Positions 1 through 5,959 of a DNA stretch of 5,959 nucleotides are shown here, one piece after another. Positions within the stretch are counted from its first letter, which is position 1, and every line of letters begins with the position of its first letter. Made by a program: the position numbers and the translations under genes. This DNA comes from Alphaproteobacteria bacterium (lineage in GTDB: Bacteria > Pseudomonadota > Alphaproteobacteria > Rhodobacterales > Rhodobacteraceae): positions 1 to 5,959 of the forward strand of contig JAUHWJ010000144.1 in NCBI GenBank assembly GCA_030424705.1. Reading direction: 5' to 3'. The notes below the pieces were generated by a model. It was not told the DNA's origin and searched no databases. It saw only the letters and a list, made by a program, of their open reading frames with translations.

Positions 1-71
1 ACCCGGAATGTCGCGTTGGGCAGAAGCTCGGTCACGACGCCGGGGAATTCGAGGGTTTCTTCCTTGGCCAT
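1..71 (-). CDS. infA: Translation initiation factor IF-1, N-terminal part (cut by window edge)
   Basis: The reverse strand reads ATG from position 71 for 23 codons plus two bases before the window ends. The peptide begins MAKEE and continues [17 protein letters not shown], which is the characteristic start of bacterial IF-1, a one-domain OB-fold protein of about 72 residues. IF-1 binds the A site of the 30S subunit and assists IF-2 and IF-3 during initiation. About two thirds of the gene lies outside the window. The start is supported by GGAGA (76-80, reverse strand) four bases upstream of the ATG and by exact agreement with the family's usual N-terminus. The gene diverges from rplU across about 260 bp. 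The identification rests on recognition of the conserved N-terminus, since the rest cannot be seen. Confidence 0.93.
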   Translation of the reverse strand, partial: MAKEETLEFPGVVTELLPNATFR

Positions 72-114
72 GCCGTCTCCGATGATCGCGGCGCGGATGC
101 GCCCGAGGCGCGGG

Positions 115-143
115 TTAATGACTCCGTTCAGGGCGGAAAGCAA
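115..143 (-). promoter_or_regulatory. Weak candidate sigma-70 promoter for infA
   Basis: On the reverse strand TTGCTT (138-143) is followed after exactly 17 bases by CATTAA (115-120). The -35 box matches four of six consensus bases and the -10 box only three. It lies about 45 bp upstream of the infA start. The spacing and position fit, but the -10 match is poor, so infA may use another start site in the 72-155 interval. Confidence 0.3.
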
Positions 144-155
144 GGCGGGGCGTGC

Positions 156-184
156 TTGACGCGCGATGCCCGATCATGGATAAG
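156..184 (+). promoter_or_regulatory. Probable sigma-70 promoter of the rplU-rpmA operon
   Basis: TTGACG (156-161), preceded by C, is followed after a 17-base spacer by GATAAG (179-184). The -35 box matches five of six consensus bases and sits in a CTTGACG context typical of strong alphaproteobacterial housekeeping promoters. The -10 box matches four of six. Transcription would start near 190, giving a leader of about 140 nt before L21. The TTG of this -35 box is also an in-frame alternative start codon for the rplU frame, so an automatic gene caller could extend L21 upstream to 156. That would place the start codon inside the promoter and is unlikely. Confidence 0.55.
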
Positions 185-332
185 GCGCGCTCTTCCGGGG
201 CGCGACGCGCCGCCGGGGGAACCGGTGATGACGCCCCCGCGAAGGGGCGCGCCGCCCGAGGCGGGTCAGAACGACCCGAAAGTGCGGGAGACCGCCGCCA
301 CAGGGCGCGATGAGAGAGAAGGAATGCGCGAG
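185..332 (+). promoter_or_regulatory. GC-rich rplU leader with several possible hairpins
   Basis: The stretch between the predicted promoter and L21 encodes no recognisable protein but can fold repeatedly. GGCGC/GCGCC (199-203 with 207-211) has a 3-nt loop. CGCCCC/GGGGCG (232-237 with 244-249) has a 6-nt loop. CCGCC/GGCGG (252-256 with 260-264) overlaps CGGGTC/GACCCG (262-267 with 273-278, 5-nt loop), so these last two are mutually exclusive. Leaders of ribosomal-protein operons often bind a product of the operon to regulate translation, and a mutually exclusive pair would suit such a switch. Short hairpins are common by chance at this GC content, so regulation is an inference only. Confidence 0.35.
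318..323 (+). promoter_or_regulatory. Ribosome binding site deciding the rplU start
   Basis: GAAGGA lies nine bases before the ATG at 333 but directly abuts the in-frame ATG at 324. Only the ATG at 333 has usable spacing, and it gives the normal L21 N-terminus [12 protein letters not shown]. Confidence 0.7.
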
Positions 333-614
333 ATGTTCGCGGTCATCAAGACGGGCGGCAAGCAATACAAGGTCGCCGCCGACGACGTGTTCACGGTGGA
401 GAAGCTCGAGGCCGAGGCCGGCGAGACGATCGTGACCGTCGGCGCCCCGCGGGTCGCCGGCGCGGCCGTCGAGGCGACGGTCGTCGAGCAGACGCGCGGG
501 CCGAAGACGATCAGCTTCAAGAAGCGGCGGCGGAAGCACAGCTCGAAGCGGCGGCGCGGCCACCGGCAGGATCTGACGCTGGTGAAGATCGTCGCGATCC
601 ACCCCGGCGCGTAA
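333..614 (+). CDS. rplU: 50S ribosomal protein L21 (bL21), with an unusual internal deletion
   Basis: L21 is a 23S rRNA-binding protein of the large subunit, encoded next to L27 in most bacteria. The N-terminus [14 protein letters not shown] and the basic C-terminal segment [17 protein letters not shown] (residues 63-79) identify it clearly. The product is 93 residues, against about 103 in E. coli and often more in alphaproteobacteria. The shortfall is mainly internal. After AGETI (residues 29-33) the sequence runs straight into [10 protein letters not shown], where relatives carry a segment of about 12-13 residues resembling FxEVLMxGG. The reading frame is intact across the junction. The alanine/lysine-rich C-terminal tail I recall from some Rhodobacter L21 proteins is also absent. 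The gene has a GAAGGA ribosome binding site and sits 12 bp before rpmA. Identity is secure; the shortening may be natural or an assembly error. Confidence 0.95.
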   Translation: MFAVIKTGGKQYKVAADDVFTVEKLEAEAGETIVTVGAPRVAGAAVEATVVEQTRGPKTISFKKRRRKHSSKRRRGHRQDLTLVKIVAIHPGA

Positions 615-626
615 GGAGAGAGAGAC

Positions 627-896
627 ATGGCGCACAAGAAGGCAGGCGGCTCCTCCCGCAACGGCCGCGACAGCGCGGGCCGGCGGCTCGGCGTGAAAAA
701 GTTCGGCGGCGAGGCCGTGATCCCCGGCAACATCATCATCCGCCAGCGCGGCACCCAGTGGTGGCCGGGCGCGAATGTCGGCATGGGCAAGGACCACACG
801 ATCTTCGCGACGAGCGAGGGCGCGGTGAAGTTCCACAAGGGCCTGAAGGGCCGGACCTTCGTCTCCATCGTCCCGCCGGCCGAGGCCGCCGAGTAA
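627..896 (+). CDS. rpmA: 50S ribosomal protein L27 (bL27)
   Basis: L27 is a large-subunit protein whose flexible N-terminus reaches towards the peptidyl transferase centre and helps position tRNA. The 89-residue product has the family's usual length. It begins [16 protein letters not shown] and contains [19 protein letters not shown] and [10 protein letters not shown], the most conserved L27 blocks. There is no N-terminal extension of the kind that is cleaved in Firmicutes. AAGGAG (613-618) overlaps the rplU stop codon and lies eight bases before the ATG, so L21 and L27 are very likely co-translated. The operon ends 26 bp downstream at an intrinsic terminator. Confidence 0.98.
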   Translation: MAHKKAGGSSRNGRDSAGRRLGVKKFGGEAVIPGNIIIRQRGTQWWPGANVGMGKDHTIFATSEGAVKFHKGLKGRTFVSIVPPAEAAE

Positions 897-922
897 CGCC
901 GGCCGCGAGAGCGGAATTCCCG

Positions 923-952
923 AAGGGGCCGGCGCCTGACCGGCCCCTTTTT
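923..952 (+). terminator. Strong intrinsic terminator after rpmA
   Basis: AAGGGGCCGG (923-932) pairs perfectly with CCGGCCCCTT (940-949) around a 7-nt loop, and a run of five T (948-952) overlaps the end of the stem. This is the best terminator signal in the window. It separates the ribosomal-protein operon from the GNAT-obgE-proB-proA group, although some readthrough is possible. Confidence 0.88.
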
Positions 953-970
953 CGTTTTCGGATGCGCGCC

Positions 971-3680
<2,710 letters not shown>

Positions 3681-3691
3681 GGGAGGCGGCG

Positions 3692-4957
3692 ATGGACGGA
3701 CATGCGGGAGACGCTTCGGCGCTGATGGCGGAGATCGGCGCGCGGGCGAAGGCCGCCGCCGCCGAACTCGCCTTCGCCGCGCCGGAGGCGAAGCGCGCCG
3801 CGCTCGAAGCCGCCGCGACCGCCATCGAGGCCTGCGCCGGAGAGATCGCGGCGGCGAACGCGAAGGACATGGCGTTCGGGCGGGAGAAGGGCCTCTCCCC
3901 CGCGATGCTGGACCGGCTGGAACTCACCCCGCCCCGCATCGCCGCGATGGCGGAGGGGCTCCGCGCCATCGCCGCGCAGCCCGACCCGGTGGGCGAGGTC
4001 ATAGCGGACTGGACGCGCCCGAACGGGCTCCGCATCCGCCGCGTGCGGACGCCGCTCGGCGTCGTCGGCGTGATCTACGAGAGCCGCCCGAACGTGACCG
4101 CGGATGCGGGCGGGCTCTGCCTCAAGTCGGGCAACGCCGCGATCCTCCGCGGGGGCTCCGAGAGCTTCCATTCGACGGCGGCGATCCACGCCTGCCTTGC
4201 GGAGGGGCTGCGCGCGGCGGGGCTGCCGGAGGACGCCGTGCAGGTCGCCCCGACGCGGGACCGCGCCTTCGTCTCCGCCATGCTGGCGGCCTCCGAGTGG
4301 ATCGACGTGATCGTGCCGCGGGGCGGCAAGGGGCTCGTCGGCCTCGTGCAGCGGGAGGCGCGCGTGCCGGTCTTCGCGCATCTCGAAGGGATCTGCCATG
4401 TCTATCTCGACAAGGCGGCGGACCCGGAGAAGGCACTGAAGGTGATCCTGAACGCCAAGACGCGGCGGACGGGCATCTGTGGCGCGGCGGAATGCCTTCT
4501 GGTCGACCGGGCGGCTATGGCGCTCGGCGCGCGCGCCGTGGCGGCGCTGGTCGAGGCCGGAGTGGAAGTGCGCGCGGGCTCGGCGCTCGCCCATCTGCCG
4601 GGGGTGAAGCCTGCGGCGCCGGAGGATTTCGGGCGCGAATTCCTCGACAGCATCATCGCCGCAGAGGTCGTGGACGGGGTGGACGGCGCCATCGCGCATA
4701 TCCGCCGCTACGGCTCCCAGCATACCGACTGCATCCTGACCGAGGACGACGTGGCGGCGGCGCGGTTCTTCCAGCGGCTAGACAGCGCGATCCTGATCCG
4801 CAACGCCTCCACCCAGTTCGCGGATGGCGGCGAGTTCGGCATGGGGGCGGAGATCGGCATCGCCACGGGCAAGATGCACGCCCGCGGGCCGGTGGGCGCG
4901 GCGGAGCTGACGAGCTTCAAGTATCTGGTGGAGGGCGACGGGACGACCCGACCCTGA
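3692..4957 (+). CDS. proA: Gamma-glutamyl phosphate reductase
   Basis: Reduces L-glutamyl 5-phosphate with NADPH to glutamate 5-semialdehyde, which cyclises towards proline. The 421-residue length is normal. Family landmarks are [18 protein letters not shown] (119-136, cofactor-binding region), [14 protein letters not shown] (144-157), VPRGGKGLV (208-216), [17 protein letters not shown] (254-270) with the expected catalytic Cys263, and the C-terminal [19 protein letters not shown] (393-411) and GDGTTRP. The ATG is preceded by GGAGG (3682-3686) at five bases and begins 11 bp after proB. ProB and ProA probably act in sequence on the unstable phosphate intermediate, which fits their tight pairing. 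A small GCGGA-ATAA-TCCGC hairpin lies at 4959-4972, just after the stop. Confidence 0.98.
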   Translation: MDGHAGDASALMAEIGARAKAAAAELAFAAPEAKRAALEAAATAIEACAGEIAAANAKDMAFGREKGLSPAMLDRLELTPPRIAAMAEGLRAIAAQPDPVGEVIADWTRPNGLRIRRVRTPLGVVGVIYESRPNVTADAGGLCLKSGNAAILRGGSESFHSTAAIHACLAEGLRAAGLPEDAVQVAPTRDRAFVSAMLAASEWIDVIVPRGGKGLVGLVQREARVPVFAHLEGICHVYLDKAADPEKALKVILNAKTRRTGICGAAECLLVDRAAMALGARAVAALVEAGVEVRAGSALAHLPGVKPAAPEDFGREFLDSIIAAEVVDGVDGAIAHIRRYGSQHTDCILTEDDVAAARFFQRLDSAILIRNASTQFADGGEFGMGAEIGIATGKMHARGPVGAAELTSFKYLVEGDGTTRP

Positions 4958-5010
4958 GGCGGAATAATCCGCGGCGGCGCACGTTACAGACCGTGTGACC
5001 TGTTGCGTGC

Positions 5011-5074
5011 CGTGATCCGCGTTGCGTAAGGGGCCGGCGCGGGCGCCCTTCTCCGCCGGCCCCGTCGGATCACG
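5011..5074. terminator. Two-tier inverted repeat between convergent genes, probable terminator
   Basis: An outer perfect 9-bp stem (CGTGATCCG 5011-5019 with CGGATCACG 5066-5074) encloses an inner perfect 10-bp stem (GGGGCCGGCG 5030-5039 with CGCCGGCCCC 5054-5063). The inner loop is 14 nt. Unpaired stretches of 10 nt (5020-5029) and 2 nt (5064-5065) separate the tiers. It sits between the proA stop and the stop of the minus-strand gene, the usual place for a shared terminator. Neither direction has a real U-tract: plus reads GTCGG after the inner stem, and minus reads TTACG. Minus-strand termination is slightly better supported. The first 13 bases around the inner arm (5028-5040) are identical to 923-935 in the rpmA terminator. 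Confidence 0.6.
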
Positions 5075-5089
5075 CCGGGCCGCCGCCCC

Positions 5090-5872
5090 TCAGACCGCCC
5101 GCAGCTCCACCTCCCACTCCCCGATCCGGTGGCGCACATGGTCCCCCGGCTTCGGCGCCCGTGTCTTGATGACGGAGCCGGTAATGACGATCTCCCCGGC
5201 CTTCAGGGACTGGCCCGCTCCGGTCAGGACATTGGCGACCCAGGCGAGGGAGCCGAACGGGTCCGAATCCCCGGCCTTCGCCTCCACGGGCGGCTCGTCG
5301 TTCCAGCGCATCACGGCGGGAAGCGCGTCGATGTCCATCTCCCGCCAGCCGGGGATGGAGGGGCCGAGGACGACGCCGCCGCACCAGGCGTTGTCCGCCG
5401 CCATGGTGAGCGCCCTCAGGTTGGAATAATCCGCCCCCCGGTCGATGATGATCTCGAAGGCGGGATGCACGCTCTCGACCTTCGCGCGGATGCTCTGCCG
5501 GTCGAACGGGCCCTCGCCGGGCGTGATGTCGGCGCCGAGCTTCGCGGCGAGTTCGAATTCGAGGCCGGGGCCGTTGAAATCCGCCACCCTGATCTCCGCC
5601 CCGCTCGGCCAGATCTCCCGCGCGAAGATGCCGCCGGCGATGGGCGCGTTCACGCCGCAAAGCTCCTGCAGGACCTTGGAGGCAAGCGCGATCTTCCGGC
5701 CGCCGAGCGGGCCGCGCCCGTTTTGCGCATGGAGCGCGTGGAGGCGGAACTGAGCCGCATAGGCTTCTTCGAGGCTCGCGGGCTCCAGCGCCCCTTCGAG
5801 GTTGCGGTAGCGCTCCCCTGCGTCGTGGCTCCTCTTGATCTCCGCCGCGATGGCGTCGGCCCTGTCCGTCAT
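5090..5872 (-). CDS. 2-keto-4-pentenoate hydratase-like protein (FAH superfamily, MhpD group)
   Basis: A 260-residue protein of the length usual for the MhpD/HpaH group, whose members hydrate 2-hydroxydienoates in meta-cleavage pathways for aromatic compounds. Visible landmarks are GGRKIALASKVLQELCGV (58-74), FNGPGLEFELAAKLG (99-113) and HPAFEIIIDR (136-145). Glu105, Glu107 and Glu140 match the spacing of the divalent-metal ligands in this superfamily. The segment NAPIAG (75-80) has Ile where, from memory, E. coli MhpD has the acidic residue of P-D-F-G, so true hydratase activity is uncertain. Related decarboxylase or uncharacterised activities are possible. The chosen ATG has GGGAG (5880-5884, reverse strand) seven bases upstream. 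A longer in-frame reading to 5950 would add 26 residues without a family match and is rejected. The start overlaps the preceding gene's stop as ATGA. Confidence 0.85.
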   Translation of the reverse strand: MTDRADAIAAEIKRSHDAGERYRNLEGALEPASLEEAYAAQFRLHALHAQNGRGPLGGRKIALASKVLQELCGVNAPIAGGIFAREIWPSGAEIRVADFNGPGLEFELAAKLGADITPGEGPFDRQSIRAKVESVHPAFEIIIDRGADYSNLRALTMAADNAWCGGVVLGPSIPGWREMDIDALPAVMRWNDEPPVEAKAGDSDPFGSLAWVANVLTGAGQSLKAGEIVITGSVIKTRAPKPGDHVRHRIGEWEVELRAV

Positions 5873-5959
5873 GTCGTCTCTCCCGAAAGGCGCCGTGCGA
5901 TCCCGCGCCAGAGGCGGGCCGCTCCGGTCAGTTGTTCCAGCTCGATCCACTCGTCGGCG
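5869..5959 (-). CDS. C-terminal end of an unidentified gene upstream of the hydratase-like gene
   Basis: On the reverse strand an open frame enters from the window edge and runs 29 codons to a TGA at 5869-5871. The last residues are ADEWIELEQLTGAARLW followed by RGIARRLSGETT. The peptide has mixed hydrophobic and charged residues, like an amphipathic helical tail. The stop overlaps the downstream ATG as ATGA, the same coupling seen between the GNAT gene and obgE. Together with the downstream Shine-Dalgarno site lying inside it, this makes a real operon partner likely. I do not recognise the family, and too little is visible to assign a function. Confidence 0.6.
   Translation of the reverse strand, partial: ADEWIELEQLTGAARLWRGIARRLSGETT

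Noticed and set aside
156..332. Upstream extension of L21 to a TTG at 156 (or an ATG at 228), giving up to 59 extra residues
   Set aside because: The TTG is the -35 box of the likely promoter. The added residues match no part of L21, and the only well-spaced ribosome site serves the ATG at 333.
5002..5027. Direct repeat GTTGCGT at 5002-5008 and 5021-5027
   Set aside because: Seven bases repeated twice is too short to support an attachment site or operator pair.
4961..5434. Identical 12-mer GGAATAATCCGC at 4961-4972 and 5423-5434
   Set aside because: One copy is coding (within the hydratase-like gene) and the other is part of a small hairpin. There is no further flanking similarity, so chance is the simplest explanation.
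5022..5753. Plus-strand open frames (5022-5429 and 5445-5753) opposite the hydratase-like gene
   Set aside because: The reverse strand carries a full FAH-superfamily protein, and the plus-strand translations are Pro/Arg/Ser-rich without motifs.
5873..5950. Extension of the hydratase-like protein by 26 residues to a GTG at 5950
   Set aside because: The ATG at 5872 has a good ribosome site, the 260-residue length fits the family, and the upstream stretch is better explained as the end of the preceding gene in another frame.

Overview
The window looks like core chromosome from a high-GC alphaproteobacterium, most likely Rhodobacterales or a close relative. The reasons are the very GC-rich coding sequence, an IF-1 start and an L27 of alphaproteobacterial type, a TTGACG-type -35 box, and the gene order rplU-rpmA-GNAT-obgE-proB-proA, which I recall as common in that group. 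The placement rests on remembered family sequences, not on a search.

Layout. The left edge (1-71, minus) holds the first 23 codons of infA (translation initiation factor IF-1). A divergent intergenic region (72-332) carries a good sigma-70 promoter facing right, a weaker candidate facing infA, and a GC-rich leader of roughly 140 nt able to form several hairpins. Next come rplU (L21) and rpmA (L27), closed by a strong intrinsic terminator at 923-952. Just past it a second tightly packed group begins: a RimJ/RimL-type GNAT acetyltransferase (971-1504), obgE (1501-2547), proB (2535-3680) and proA (3692-4957). The first junction is a 4-nt ATGA overlap, the second a 13-nt overlap and the third an 11-nt gap. 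A short convergent gap (4958-5089) contains a large two-tier inverted repeat, probably a terminator. On the minus strand, reading back towards proA, lie a 260-aa 2-keto-4-pentenoate hydratase-like protein of the FAH superfamily (5090-5872) and, overlapping its start by 4 nt, the last 29 codons of an unidentified upstream gene (5869-5959).

Function. The left two thirds join translation (IF-1, L21, L27), ribosome assembly (the Obg GTPase and possibly a ribosomal-protein acetyltransferase) and the first two steps of proline synthesis: ProB phosphorylates glutamate and ProA reduces glutamyl phosphate to the semialdehyde. The right end is a separate catabolic-type unit.

This is mostly an ordinary housekeeping region and I see no mobile element, CRISPR array, tRNA, rRNA or new multi-gene system. 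The points most worth a second look are an L21 that appears to lack about 12-13 normally conserved internal residues, the two-tier inverted repeat after proA, which shares a 13-nt arm with the rpmA terminator, the placement of the GNAT start about 18 nt after a strong terminator, and a hydratase-like enzyme that keeps its metal ligands but seems to lack the usual acidic residue of the P-D-(F/Y)-G motif.
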